A DNA stretch of 64,000 nt from Rs1 sp038900335 (GCA_038900335.1 JBBMRB010000010.1:85213-149212), one strand, 5' to 3'. Counted from the stretch's first letter, positions 27,271 through 36,185 are shown. The notes: generated from the sequence alone by a model not told the origin. Program-made: numbers and translations.

Positions 27271-27471
27271 TTAGGTTTTATCTGTGTAACTATCGCTTAA
27301 GTACTGTGATAGGGCTTTGTTCTCGCGGTGCATTTCTATTGCGCGTCTAGCGGCGAATAGCCGTTGAGATCGCTTTTTTTTATTATCGTTTCTTTGGTTG
27401 TCTTCAAAACCAACAATAGCATTGAAAATTTCAGCCTCTAAGCTGCTGTTATCTACATCGGTATTTAGCAT
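27271..27471 (-). CDS. Small conserved protein, paralogue A
   Basis: 66-aa protein: acidic N-terminus, then basic helix KKKRSQRLFAARRAIEMHRE and NKALSQYLSD. It is a paralogue of the gene at 27800-27997: both share an IxGFE motif, a lysine-rich linker, AARRAIExHxENKxL and an acidic tail. ATG 27471 is preferred over 27510 because GGAG is 5 nt upstream and the resulting length matches the paralogue. It resembles, weakly and from memory, the PA3496-type small proteins. Function unknown; no signal or membrane segment. Confidence 0.65.
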   Translation of the reverse strand: MLNTDVDNSSLEAEIFNAIVGFEDNQRNDNKKKRSQRLFAARRAIEMHRENKALSQYLSDSYTDKT

Positions 27472-27653
27472 ATACACTCCAATCGTCAGAAGGTAGTTGT
27501 TTGATGGCAAAGATGAATAATCAAGCGATATTCAATAACATCACAATAACTAGTCAATGTTACTGGCAAATGACAAAAAAACGACAGTTTAGATAAAGTG
27601 GGGCTAATAACAGTGAGCGCGATTAATGCTTTGAAAGCTGTTACAGATAGTGA

Positions 27654-27703
27654 GTACTGATGCTGGTATTGAAAGCGGGTACTGATGTTAGTATTGAAAG
27701 TCA
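27654..27703. repeat. 25-bp tandem repeat, two copies
   Basis: Units at 27654-27678 and 27679-27703, both starting GTACTGATG, share 20 of 25 bases. A decayed third unit starts at 27704. It lies between the two paralogous small genes. It is probably a local slippage product. Confidence 0.6.
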
Positions 27704-27736
27704 GTATTGATAATTATTAATGACAAGTATGGGACA

Positions 27737-27765
27737 TAAGAGCTGAATAAACTATTCAGCTCTTA
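27737..27765. terminator. Strong bidirectional terminator
   Basis: Perfect 13-bp stem TAAGAGCTGAATA / TATTCAGCTCTTA with loop AAC, followed on the plus strand by ATGTTTTATTT. It lies 35 bp past the stop of the minus-strand small gene. Confidence 0.75.
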
Positions 27766-27799
27766 ATGTTTTATTTGTAATAATATTAATAGCACTGGG

Positions 27800-27997
27800 C
27801 TATTCGTCTAGCCATTCGTCATATAATGCTTTTTTAAGCTCTTTGTTTTCTTGATGGGTTTCAATCGCTCGTCGCGCTGCGAGTGTGCGTTTTAATTGCT
27901 CTTCTTTTTTTTCATTTTTGGTTTGCTCTTCGAAACCTATAAGGGTGTCGATAATAGCAATGTTATCTGCTGTAACGTCGATATTATTAGTAATCAT
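27800..27997 (-). CDS. Small conserved protein, paralogue B
   Basis: 65-aa protein with the same plan as the gene at 27271-27471: an N-terminal IDTLIGFEEQ segment, a KNEKKEEQLK linker, then RTLAARRAIETHQENKELKK and an acidic end WLDE. It has its own promoter gap and terminator, so the pair is not an operon. The shared AARRAIExHxENK motif points to a structural or binding role rather than catalysis. GGGAG lies a few bases upstream of the ATG. Function unknown. Confidence 0.65.
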   Translation of the reverse strand: MITNNIDVTADNIAIIDTLIGFEEQTKNEKKEEQLKRTLAARRAIETHQENKELKKALYDEWLDE

Positions 27998-28148
27998 TAA
28001 GCTTTCTCCCTCAAAATCTTGTATGTAATTACCTCAAGGCAGTCGAATACTGTACATTCTGACAAGAGTAATAATTATCCAATATGAAAAAAAAGTCAAT
28101 ATATATTAATTTGTTAAATTACAATAAGTTATCGTGTTTTTTTAGTTT

Positions 28149-29021
28149 TTATTTAGCTGCAAAGCTGCGTTTGTCATTTTGTCGCAGGTTTTTTAGGCTG
28201 CGTTTAATCGTTTTTAAATGATCAAGTACAGCGGGTCCAAGTTTCATAGCGACACCGACTGCGAGAACGTCCATTACCACTAAATGTAATACTCTAGAAG
28301 ACATTAAGGTACTTAAGTCTTTATCCTCCTCAAGGTCGATAGGTATAGCAATGCTCGCCAGCTCAGATAACGGGGTACCACCTGGGCACAATGTTAATAA
28401 AGTGGCGCCTGTTTCTCTGACTAATTTACAGGTATGTAGCATATCTTTAGTGCGGCCCGTTTGAGAGATAGCGACAACAACATCTTGATCATTCATGGTA
28501 ACGGCAGAGATAATTTGCATGTGTGGGTCACAGTGAGCGGCAGCGGGAATCTGTAGGCGTTGAAATTTATGTTGAGCATCGCTACACACCGCAGCTGAAG
28601 CGCCAAAACCGTAAAATTCAACACGCCTAGCACTGGCGAGTGCATCAATTGCGGCCTCAATATTTTGCGGCTCTAAATAGTCGCGAATATGGATTAAATT
28701 ACCGATCATAGAATCAAAAATTTTCTTTTGAAAGTCGGTGACGCTGTCCTTGCTATCGAGGGTAAATTGCTCGAAATTAGGGTTGCTTGCTAAATCTTGT
28801 GCCAACGTCATTTTAAAATCTTGAAAACCATCATACTGTAACGCGCGGCAGAACCTGACCACAGTCGGCTCGCTAACATGTGCTTTTGCAGCTAAGTCGA
28901 TAATGCGCATGTGGATGACATCACTGGCGTTATCCAATACAAAATCGGCAACTTTTTGCTCTGATTTTCTTAAGTTATTGCGCTCTAGCTCGATCGATTT
29001 TAATAGGCTACTGGTATTCAA
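28149..29021 (-). CDS. hexR: RpiR-family regulator, HexR-like
   Basis: 290-aa regulator. The N-terminal HTH_6 domain (1-77) reads LRKSEQKVADFVL, IDLAAKAHVSEPTVVRFCRA and GFQDFKMTLAQDL. A SIS sugar-phosphate-binding domain lies at about 120-260 (VEFYGFGASAAVCSDAQHK, VVVAISQTGRTKDMLH). This is the HexR layout; HexR senses KDPG and controls glucose catabolism genes such as zwf and edd. Those genes are not in this window, so the name rests on similarity alone. The start is TTG: an in-frame stop precedes it and the resulting N-terminus aligns with HexR. Upstream is a 392-bp gap. Confidence 0.85.
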   Translation of the reverse strand: MNTSSLLKSIELERNNLRKSEQKVADFVLDNASDVIHMRIIDLAAKAHVSEPTVVRFCRALQYDGFQDFKMTLAQDLASNPNFEQFTLDSKDSVTDFQKKIFDSMIGNLIHIRDYLEPQNIEAAIDALASARRVEFYGFGASAAVCSDAQHKFQRLQIPAAAHCDPHMQIISAVTMNDQDVVVAISQTGRTKDMLHTCKLVRETGATLLTLCPGGTPLSELASIAIPIDLEEDKDLSTLMSSRVLHLVVMDVLAVGVAMKLGPAVLDHLKTIKRSLKNLRQNDKRSFAAK

Positions 29022-29413
29022 TTTGGCTTTTCACTTTTTAATGTTATTGTTATTGGAGTTATCTTTAATCAGAGCTCATAGAGCGCTGTGGCATGCTGGC
29101 TATTGATGATACATTATCTGCTTTGGCTGCCAATAAATACCATCGTAATATAGCATTTGTCGACAATGTTGTCGCAATCAACAAATTATAGATTATCAAT
29201 GGCTATTTAGTAGAGCCAATGTTGAAAAACGATAGGTTGTAAGGCATTTTATAGATAAAAAGGTGACTTCTTAACCTGTGCCATAATTAATTATTTAATT
29301 AGTGGCAAAAAACTTTACAATATAGTTCTCGATCGTTAATTCGCTATTTACTGCATTTTATCTGCAGTTAACGATAAATTACTTATGTTAGCTATTATCT
29401 TGGAAAGCCATAA
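29022..29413. other. Divergent promoter region hexR / DUF416 gene
   Basis: About 390 AT-rich bases. It contains repeated TTGTCG elements near 29158-29175 (TTGTCGACAATGTTGTCGCA) that might be an operator. I do not find a HexR-type TGTAAT...ATTACA palindrome or any convincing coding frame. Confidence 0.35.
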
Positions 29414-30016
29414 ATGAATGATACTTTATTATTAGAATCTCAGTTACAGGAATTAGATAAGCCAAAACTCATCGCTTACTGTGTTGCTATTACGCAGCGT
29501 CAGTTTCCTAACTTTGCTCTGTTTAGTAATTTGGTTGAATTTGGTGATGCCAAAAAGATGGCGAATGTTATCGATGGTCTCTGGCAGTCTATTGTACCTG
29601 GCGGTGCACAGATGAACTTTGAGTTGCAGCTGACTAAAGTTGAAGAAAACATGCCTGACTTAAATTTGTTTGATATGTATGGAGCATCACCGGCGCTTGA
29701 TGCCATTACTAGTTTACACGGCACTATATCGTGCCTGCTAGCAGATGAATTTGAAGAAGCGGTCACTATTAGTTTGGTTTCAAGAGAGACCGTAGCAGGC
29801 TTTATTGAAGTCACTGAAGGTGATGATCAAATGTCAGATACTGATATTATGCGTTTAATCAGTAGCCATGGTTTAATGGAACAAGAAGAAGAGTTTCAGC
29901 AAGAGGTTATGAGCAGGCTGCAAAGTGCGAAAGTACTGGATAAAGCGTTTGTTGCAGCACTGCGTGAATTCGCAACGAATCAAGGCGTCAGTAACATCGG
30001 CATTAGTGCTGAGTAA
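29414..30016 (+). CDS. DUF416 (YjaG) family protein
   Basis: 200-aa cytosolic protein of the DUF416/YjaG family: KLIAYCVAITQRQFPNFALF at about residues 18-37, then LWQSIVPGGAQMNFELQL, DMYGASPALDA and a C-terminal LREFATNQGVSNIGIS. The family is conserved in gammaproteobacteria and its biochemical role is not known to me. GGAAAG precedes ATG 29414. Two small envelope genes follow on the same strand. Confidence 0.88.
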   Translation: MNDTLLLESQLQELDKPKLIAYCVAITQRQFPNFALFSNLVEFGDAKKMANVIDGLWQSIVPGGAQMNFELQLTKVEENMPDLNLFDMYGASPALDAITSLHGTISCLLADEFEEAVTISLVSRETVAGFIEVTEGDDQMSDTDIMRLISSHGLMEQEEEFQQEVMSRLQSAKVLDKAFVAALREFATNQGVSNIGISAE

Positions 30017-30045
30017 TTTAGCTCTCTCAACGATAAGTAATTTCA

Positions 30046-30312
30046 ATGATTCGAATTGGTTTAATCCTATTAGTGTTTCCCTGTCTGTTGTTGATGGGGC
30101 TATATTTGCCTGAGCAATCTAGCGCTGCTGATTGTGTGGCAAACGCCGGCTCTTTCAATTATCAAGACGGTATCTGTGATACCGACAACAACCATCCATA
30201 CTCCCCTTTTATGGCGCGTAATACCCTGTTGGTTAATGCCTCAATGTTGATTGCATTATTAGGGTGTTTGATTTGTATTTTTGGCTTATATCAACCGCGC
30301 AAAGTAAGGTAA
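30046..30312 (+). CDS. Small membrane protein, two helices
   Basis: 88-aa protein with hydrophobic segments at about 3-19 and 61-82. They flank a periplasmic-type loop that carries two cysteines (AADCVANAGSF and GICDTDNN), which could form a disulfide. It lies 29 bp after the DUF416 gene and 11 bp before the next gene, so a small operon is likely. I do not recognise the family. Confidence 0.6.
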   Translation: MIRIGLILLVFPCLLLMGLYLPEQSSAADCVANAGSFNYQDGICDTDNNHPYSPFMARNTLLVNASMLIALLGCLICIFGLYQPRKVR

Positions 30313-30323
30313 GACATTTCATT

Positions 30324-30749
30324 ATGATTAAAAAAATATTAGGCTTGTTAGTGTTAATTGCATTAATCGCCGCGGTGATTTTTTGGTTTAATCGCGAACA
30401 GTGGTTAGCTGATTTTAATCAGGAGAGGCAGCAAAAAGCGCAAGAGTTTAAAGAAAAAGGCCTTCTGTTTGCACAAGATGCCAATCAGCAGCAATGTATA
30501 GAAGAAGGTCTAGATCAGCTGAAACAGTGCTTTGCTTTTGATTGTACCCTTGATCAGGGAGTCTTCTTAAGGTCGTGTTTATCACAGGCAAAACCTAGCG
30601 CACAGTTCTGCGAAGAGGTTCCTAAGTTTCGTGAGAAACTAACGGAAGATGATAAGTATTGGTTAAAAGATCAGTGCTGGGATGAAAAGCTCAATAGCGA
30701 CAGCTGTAAGTTTTTATACAAACAGAAAATCCATTTCTGTTCACAATAG
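30324..30749 (+). CDS. Membrane-anchored cysteine-rich protein
   Basis: 141-aa protein. A single N-terminal membrane segment (about 4-22) is followed by a charged helical linker and a C-terminal domain with eight cysteines, for example LKQCFAFDC, RSCLSQ, AQFCEE, DQCWDE and a terminal FCSQ. If exported, an even number of cysteines suggests four disulfides, consistent with dsbA in this genome. ATG 30324 is used; the longer frame from 30264 would overlap the previous gene. Family not recognised. Confidence 0.6.
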   Translation: MIKKILGLLVLIALIAAVIFWFNREQWLADFNQERQQKAQEFKEKGLLFAQDANQQQCIEEGLDQLKQCFAFDCTLDQGVFLRSCLSQAKPSAQFCEEVPKFREKLTEDDKYWLKDQCWDEKLNSDSCKFLYKQKIHFCSQ

Positions 30750-30811
30750 AGCAGCTATCGTGATAATCGCTGTTAAACATTGACTAAGTAACGATGAGAG
30801 ACGAGTAGAAT

Positions 30812-31540
30812 ATGCTAGGTAATCCGATCAAAGGTAGTGGTTATTTACTACGCGGTGTGCATTTGTTATCTGAGAAAAAGCTGCGGGTATTTGTGATTTT
30901 TCCGCTGATTATCAATATTCTAATTTTCTCATTCGCACTGTTTTTATTGTTTAATCAACTACCTGGTTGGATTAATTCATGGCTGAGTTTTTTACCGGGC
31001 TTTTTGTCTTTTTTGCAGTTCTTTTTGTACCCGCTGTTTGCGATTACAGCGATCCTTGTCGTCTATTACACCTTCTCTATTGTCGCTAATATTATAGCGG
31101 CCCCTTTTAATGGCATTCTCTCTGAAAGGGTTGAGCAGTTAGTTGCAGGACGAGTCATAGAGGAGGAGAGCTTAAAGGAAATTATCGCGCTAATACCTAG
31201 ATCAATAGCGCGTGAATTAGCTAAGCTCGCTTACTATTTGCCAAGAGTTATCGTGCTGCTGATTGTCAGCTTTATTCCTGGCCTCAACATCTTTGCACCG
31301 CTATTTTGGTTTTTATTTGGCGCCTGGATGATGGCTATTCAGTACTGTGATTACCCGATGGATAATAATAAAGTCAGCTTTAAAGACATGCTCTCGCGCT
31401 TAAAGAAACAGAGGTTAACCAGCCTAGGTTTTGGCGGTCTTGTACAATTGGGGATGATGGTGCCGATTGTAAACTTTATTATGATGCCAGTCGCAGTGAT
31501 CGGTGCAACCTTATACTGGATTGATGAGCACGCACACTAA
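30812..31540 (+). CDS. cysZ: Sulfate transporter CysZ
   Basis: Inner-membrane protein of 242 aa matching CysZ, a sulfate uptake protein feeding cysteine synthesis. It starts GNPIKGSGYLLRGVHLL. Conserved features are IIAAPFNGILSERVEQL (about 92-108) and the hydrophobic hairpin around FIPGLNIFAPLFWFLFGAWM. About four helices are seen, with the two short interfacial helices known for CysZ. It ends at a strong bidirectional terminator. Confidence 0.92.
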   Translation: MLGNPIKGSGYLLRGVHLLSEKKLRVFVIFPLIINILIFSFALFLLFNQLPGWINSWLSFLPGFLSFLQFFLYPLFAITAILVVYYTFSIVANIIAAPFNGILSERVEQLVAGRVIEEESLKEIIALIPRSIARELAKLAYYLPRVIVLLIVSFIPGLNIFAPLFWFLFGAWMMAIQYCDYPMDNNKVSFKDMLSRLKKQRLTSLGFGGLVQLGMMVPIVNFIMMPVAVIGATLYWIDEHAH

Positions 31541-31551
31541 GCATCAATGTA

Positions 31552-31585
31552 AATAAACTAGGCATTACAAGGTGCCTAGTTTATT
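31552..31585. terminator. Bidirectional terminator cysZ / YtoQ gene
   Basis: Perfect 13-bp stem AATAAACTAGGCA / TGCCTAGTTTATT with an 8-nt loop, between two convergent genes. The A/T ends serve both strands. Confidence 0.85.
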
Positions 31586-31597
31586 AAGTGCTATTAG

Positions 31598-32038
31598 CTA
31601 GTTAGTTGTAACGTACTTAAGAACCTGCACCACTTGTTCAGGGCTTGTGGCCCAAGCGTGTGCAGCTGCATCAACCTCTTTTAGCGGGTGGATGATGTCT
31701 TCAGCGTGTAGTGTAATATAAGGCGTGCCTAGCGCAGCGCAAAAACCGGCATCAAATGCTGCGTTCCACTGTTTGTACTTATCACCGAAGCGAACCACTG
31801 CAAAATCACAGTTTTCAATCAGCGTTTTAGTACGCATAGCATTCACTTTAGCTGACTTTTGATCGCGCCAAAAAGATTTATCCTCCACACCTAAAACATC
31901 ACCAGCACCATCGCTACTCTCGTGGTCTGTATTCGCTGAAGTAAAAGAAATATCTAGGTTTAACGCTTGACAGCCTTCGATAATTTGCTCGCGCCAGTCG
32001 GTATGAATTTCACCTGATAAATAAACAACCCAATGCAT
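31598..32038 (-). CDS. YtoQ-family protein
   Basis: 146-aa protein with the YtoQ layout: WVVYLSGEIHTDWREQI at the start, then ENCDFAVVRFGDKYKQWNAA and CAALGTPYITLHAEDIIHPL. The fold looks like a nucleoside 2-deoxyribosyltransferase-type Rossmann domain (family-level knowledge). No catalytic role is known to me. Probably cytosolic and monocistronic; it lies downstream of phoR on the same strand. Confidence 0.85.
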   Translation of the reverse strand: MHWVVYLSGEIHTDWREQIIEGCQALNLDISFTSANTDHESSDGAGDVLGVEDKSFWRDQKSAKVNAMRTKTLIENCDFAVVRFGDKYKQWNAAFDAGFCAALGTPYITLHAEDIIHPLKEVDAAAHAWATSPEQVVQVLKYVTTN

Positions 32039-32123
32039 ACAATGCTCCTGTGGATAATGAAATTGTTGTACTCGTCTTCTTGCTACGACAAGTCAGAGGC
32101 GCAAGTGTAACAAAAATAGCATG

Positions 32124-33440
32124 CTAAAGAATCCCTTGTTTGCCAGCTGATAGCTCGACTAAGCTCTCTAGGGGGAAGTGACAGCTGAACGTAGAGCCTT
32201 TGCCAGGTTTACTCTTTATTGCTAAATAACCTTGATGGCGTACTAATACATGCTTGACGATAGCGAGACCTAAACCTGAGCCGCCAGTATCTGCAGAGCG
32301 ATCATCATCTACTCGATAAAAGCGTTCAGTAATTCGGTCTAGGTGAATAGAGCTGATGCCCGGGCCATTATCGCTAACACTAAAGCAGCCACCGTTGCTA
32401 TCACAGGTCCATTTCAGTTGAATATCACCATCAGCTTGGGTGTAGCGCAATGCGTTGTAAAATAAGTTAGCAAAAGCGCTGTGCAGCTCTTTCTCTCGGC
32501 CAATTAAACCAATGTTTTTTGCTATATCGACGCTAATGTTATGGTTTTTACCTTTCGATACTAGTTGCGCAGCACTTAAAATTGTCATGGCTAAACTAGA
32601 GACATCAACAGCAGCTTCATCCACTTGTATTTCGGTAGAATCTAGTCTAGAAAGCGTTAATAAATCCTCGACTAAGCTTTGCATGCGATCGGATTGCTGC
32701 TGCATTTGTTGCATCGCTTTTTGTACAGGGGGGGCGAGGTTGCCTAGGTCTAAAAATGTTTCAAGGTAGCCGCGAATGACTGTTAATGGTGTGCGCAACT
32801 CATGTGAGGCGTTGGCGACAAAGTCTTGCCTAGTCTGCTCTAAGCGCATTAAATCGGTGATGTCTTTGGCGACAAGTAGCTTCTCTGATTCACCAAAAGG
32901 GGTGAGCGAGTATTGCAACTGAATATTAGGATTGTGCGGGCTTGGTTGTAATAGCGGTTCATCAAAGTTGCCGTATTTACAATAGCGAATAAAGCTTGGG
33001 TCACGCATGATATTGAACAGAGGCATATCTTGGTCAGACTTTTCACGCAGCCCAAGCAAACGCTCTGCGGATAGGTTCCACCACTGCATGTTGCCATGTT
33101 GATCAATGATGACAGCAGCGTCCTTTAAAGCCGCTGAAAATTGCTTAAAGCGAGCAATTTCATTTAGTAAGTTGGTTTCGCGTTTAAGCCGGTTTCTACG
33201 TATCTTGTATAAATTATCAAACAAAAATCCCCACTCACCTTTCGCTTCAGGAGGGTCGTTGTCCAAGCCTTCTTCAAGCCAGTAGCTAAGCTTTTTTAAT
33301 TGATATAACTGCATTAGCGACCAAATAAATAGCGCAATAGCAAGAGACCAAGCTATCTGCTCAACAACCCAGCCTATAAATAGGGCAGAAACTAAAACAA
33401 GGAAAAAGACATACCTCGCCGATTGAGATGGTTTAGCCAA
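32124..33440 (-). CDS. phoR: Phosphate regulon sensor kinase PhoR
   Basis: 438-aa membrane kinase. Two close N-terminal helices (about 9-45) leave almost no periplasmic loop, as in PhoR. A PAS domain (about 95-195) precedes the phospho-acceptor ANASHELRTPLTVI with His213. The ATP domain has FANLFYNALRY (N box), SDNGPGISS (G1) and GSGLGLAIV (G2). It activates PhoB when phosphate is low, under control of Pst and PhoU. The start is TTG 33440, with TAGGG about 8 nt upstream. It follows phoB by 84 bp. Confidence 0.95.
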   Translation of the reverse strand: MAKPSQSARYVFFLVLVSALFIGWVVEQIAWSLAIALFIWSLMQLYQLKKLSYWLEEGLDNDPPEAKGEWGFLFDNLYKIRRNRLKRETNLLNEIARFKQFSAALKDAAVIIDQHGNMQWWNLSAERLLGLREKSDQDMPLFNIMRDPSFIRYCKYGNFDEPLLQPSPHNPNIQLQYSLTPFGESEKLLVAKDITDLMRLEQTRQDFVANASHELRTPLTVIRGYLETFLDLGNLAPPVQKAMQQMQQQSDRMQSLVEDLLTLSRLDSTEIQVDEAAVDVSSLAMTILSAAQLVSKGKNHNISVDIAKNIGLIGREKELHSAFANLFYNALRYTQADGDIQLKWTCDSNGGCFSVSDNGPGISSIHLDRITERFYRVDDDRSADTGGSGLGLAIVKHVLVRHQGYLAIKSKPGKGSTFSCHFPLESLVELSAGKQGIL

Positions 33441-33529
33441 AAGATAACCCTACGTTTTAACAAGTGAATAAATGATAGCGGATTGTCACTGTATATCATA
33501 CCTTGCCATCATCAGCATAATTGAAACAG

Positions 33530-34225
33530 CTATTGTGTTTGTGTTGAAAAGCGATAACCCGTGCCTCTAACGGTTTGTACCAGATATTCATGGCGTTTAC
33601 CCAGTGCTTTTCTTAATCTGCGAATATGTACATCGACAGTGCGCTCTTCCACATACACATTGCCACCCCACACCATATCGAGTAATTGGGTGCGCGAATA
33701 GGCGCGGTCTTGATGAGTCATAAAAAACTGTAGTAAACGGTATTCGGTAGGCCCTAAATCTAGCGCATGGCCATCGGCGCTAGCGCGATGTGACACAGGG
33801 TCTAAAATAAGTTGGTCGACTTCAACTACTTGATCAACACCTTTAGGTGTGACTCTGCGAAGTACGGATTTTAATCGTGCAACTAGTTCACGTGGTGAGA
33901 AGGGTTTGGTAATGTAGTCATCAATCCCGGCTTCTAAGCCATGTACTTTATGGTCTTCACCATCTCTGGCGGTTAGCATGATAATAGGGATGTCTGCTGT
34001 TTGCTCATCACTGCGTAAACGTCTGGCCAATTCAATACCACTGACTTTAGGCATCATCCAATCGAGCAGTACCATATCGGGTTTTTTATCGATGATCATT
34101 TGATGAGCGGTTTGTGCATTGTCTGCTTCGCTACATTGAAAACCGGCCATTTCTAAGGCAACAGCAATCATTTGACGAATGGAAGCTTCGTCATCGACAA
34201 TTAAAATTTGTTTGATAGCGCTCAT
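33530..34225 (-). CDS. phoB: Phosphate regulon response regulator PhoB
   Basis: 231-aa OmpR-family regulator. The receiver has DDEAS, phospho-acceptor Asp55 in VLLDWMMPKVSGIE, Thr in IIMLTARD and Lys in YITKPFSPRE. The DNA-binding domain ends VRGTGYRFS. MVWGGNVYVEERTVDVHIRR is characteristic of PhoB. ATG 34225 is chosen (TGAGGT 5 nt upstream) over 34237. A Pho box lies 123 bp upstream at 34348-34367, so positive autoregulation is likely. Confidence 0.96.
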   Translation of the reverse strand: MSAIKQILIVDDEASIRQMIAVALEMAGFQCSEADNAQTAHQMIIDKKPDMVLLDWMMPKVSGIELARRLRSDEQTADIPIIMLTARDGEDHKVHGLEAGIDDYITKPFSPRELVARLKSVLRRVTPKGVDQVVEVDQLILDPVSHRASADGHALDLGPTEYRLLQFFMTHQDRAYSRTQLLDMVWGGNVYVEERTVDVHIRRLRKALGKRHEYLVQTVRGTGYRFSTQTQ

Positions 34226-34347
34226 CTTAAACCTCATTACCTACATTTGATCGGATAAATGGCATGTTGTGATGCCATTATTGGTAGGGTAGCTCTATTT
34301 GTGTCACATTAAATATTACTACCAATTATAGCTATTACAAATTAAGT

Positions 34348-34367
34348 TTGTGACATAAATGTTACAG
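34348..34367 (-). promoter_or_regulatory. Pho box upstream of phoB
   Basis: On the minus strand, CTGTAACAT and ATGTCACAA form two direct repeats offset by 11 bp, matching the PhoB consensus CTGTCAT-type repeat. Orientation fits phoB. Confidence 0.7.
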
Positions 34368-34428
34368 CCGATTAAATGAGCTGTAAAAAAATGAGTTGAG
34401 GGTATTTTCTAACTAAAAAAGTTAAAAA

Positions 34429-35313
34429 TTAATGTAAGTAGCGCGTATAGCTTGGTAAATAATCTAAAAACACAGCAATAAATAGCACTAAACCTGCGTA
34501 GTGGTTATTTAAAAAGGCTTTAAAACAGTTGTCTCTGTCGCGGTTTTGAGTCAAATATTGCTGATAGCCAAACAAGCCTGACATAAGCACTAAGCCGAGA
34601 TAGTAAATAATGCCTAAATTCGCTAAGAAACCGACGACGATCAGTAGTGCTAAGGTGGTTAATTGTAGAGCGGCATTAATAGTATTATCGTTTTTGCCAA
34701 ATAATATAGCGGTCGATTTGACCCCTATTTTTAAATCATCATCGCGATCGACCATCGCATACATTGTATCGTAGGCAACTGTCCAAGTAATTTTGGCAAA
34801 ATATAAAGCCCAAGCAATCAGCGGTACTTGCTCAGTTGTGGCACTAAAAGCCATTGGGATACCAAAGCCAAATGCCGCCCCTAGTACCACTTGTGGTAGC
34901 TGCGTATACCTTTTCATGAAAGGGTAGCTAAATGCCAGTAGCAAAGCGGCAAATGATAAATAGACAGTCATTGCGTTGGTGGTTGTTAATACTAGAATAA
35001 AAGCGATGGCCATTAAGGTAGTAAATAAAATAACCGCTTCAATAGTGCTGATTAAACCAAGCGCTAACGGCCTGTTTGCTGTGCGCTTAACCTTACCATC
35101 TATGTTGCGATCGGCAATATCGTTGATGACGCAACCTGCTGAACGAGTCAGAAAAACACCGAGGCTAAAGACAATAACATGCAAGGCGCTGGGCTGGCCT
35201 TGGGTGGCTATCCACAGTGCACATAAGGTTGGCCAAAGCAGTAAATAACTGCCGATGGGTTTGTCTGCTCTGGTTAAAGCAATATAAATTTTGATACGAT
35301 CGTGTAATGTCAT
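34429..35313 (-). CDS. ubiA: 4-hydroxybenzoate octaprenyltransferase
   Basis: Integral membrane prenyltransferase of 294 aa with about nine helices. It joins the polyprenyl tail to 4-hydroxybenzoate in ubiquinone synthesis. The two Asp-rich motifs are CVINDIADRNIDGKVKRT (NDxxDxxxD) and AYDTMYAMVDRDDDLKIG (DxxxD-type). The N-terminal RADKPIGSYLLLWPTLCALW is classic UbiA. It begins 13 bp after ubiC, forming a ubiC-ubiA operon that supplies and then uses 4-hydroxybenzoate. Confidence 0.96.
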   Translation of the reverse strand: MTLHDRIKIYIALTRADKPIGSYLLLWPTLCALWIATQGQPSALHVIVFSLGVFLTRSAGCVINDIADRNIDGKVKRTANRPLALGLISTIEAVILFTTLMAIAFILVLTTTNAMTVYLSFAALLLAFSYPFMKRYTQLPQVVLGAAFGFGIPMAFSATTEQVPLIAWALYFAKITWTVAYDTMYAMVDRDDDLKIGVKSTAILFGKNDNTINAALQLTTLALLIVVGFLANLGIIYYLGLVLMSGLFGYQQYLTQNRDRDNCFKAFLNNHYAGLVLFIAVFLDYLPSYTRYLH

Positions 35314-35326
35314 TAGTTACTCGGTT

Positions 35327-35905
35327 TTAATCACCTAATATTGATCTGCTAGGCAGCATCGGTGGTGTATAAGCAATGTTTTCTAAGATAGGCAAAAACA
35401 TTTCACAAACTAATAAAGGCTTGTCAGATAAGTAGAATACTGAGCGCCTGGCCCATGATTTTTGTTTGTTATCGCTCGTTAATAAACTGGTTTGAAACTT
35501 ACCTCTGCGCAAGCTCGGATCGCTAAATAAAAGCGAGCCCAATGCGCGAGTACCCAACCTAGATAGTTGCTTTTGTCGACCCGTTAACGTGCTAAGAGGT
35601 ACGACAGTGCGAGCAAATACATAGGTTTGATCGCGCCCTATTAGCTTTACCTCTCTGATTAGAGCAACCTGTCGAGGCTTTAGCCCCAGTACTTTAGCTT
35701 CTGAGCGATGTGGTAGTAGCCATTGTTGACGATGCACTAGTACCTTAAAATCGCCACCACTCGCGTTGATAAGGTGCTCTGTTAATGAGCCGCGGTTACA
35801 CAGCCACTGTCGCCATTTTTGCGGAGCTTGCACGTAACTGTTGCGACGAAATGTAGTCCAGCGAGTATCAAAAATAGTCGTTGAAAATGTAGTGTTAATT
35901 GACAA
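35327..35905 (-). CDS. ubiC: Chorismate lyase
   Basis: 192-aa enzyme that converts chorismate to 4-hydroxybenzoate and pyruvate, the first committed step to ubiquinone. Family features are WRQWLCNRGSLTEHLI, REVKLIGRDQTYVFARTVVP and LGSLLFSDPSLRRG. The start is TTG at 35905: a full AAGGAG lies 7 nt upstream (35913-35918) and no ATG or GTG fits. Co-transcribed with ubiA. Confidence 0.94.
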   Translation of the reverse strand: MSINTTFSTTIFDTRWTTFRRNSYVQAPQKWRQWLCNRGSLTEHLINASGGDFKVLVHRQQWLLPHRSEAKVLGLKPRQVALIREVKLIGRDQTYVFARTVVPLSTLTGRQKQLSRLGTRALGSLLFSDPSLRRGKFQTSLLTSDNKQKSWARRSVFYLSDKPLLVCEMFLPILENIAYTPPMLPSRSILGD

Positions 35906-36185
35906 TCAAAGACTCCTTAGCAGTGACAAAAAAGTAATACAATTACGCGGTTTCAAGAGCTGTCGTAAACAGATGTTGGCAATCAGCGTTTGCAGCGACT
36001 AATAGTAGCGAGTAATTGCTGATGAATACAGTCAGATTTTGATCTAGATAGCTTTTTTGCAATCCACTAAAAAAAAGTAAGGCTGATAAGCATCTGCACT
36101 AGCGAGCTTACGATATTTAAAGGTCTGCTTTAGCGCGCAATTGCTGTAACATTAACACGCGAAATTAGCATATAAAGAGAAAGTA

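Noticed and set aside
28090..28130. HexR operator TTGTTAAATTACAA after hexR
   Set aside because: The palindrome is shorter than the HexR site I recall and lies downstream of hexR in front of an unrelated small gene.
34302..34319. Extra Pho box on the plus strand upstream of phoB
   Set aside because: TGTCAC is followed by TATTAC at a 12-bp offset; poor second repeat and no gene in that direction.
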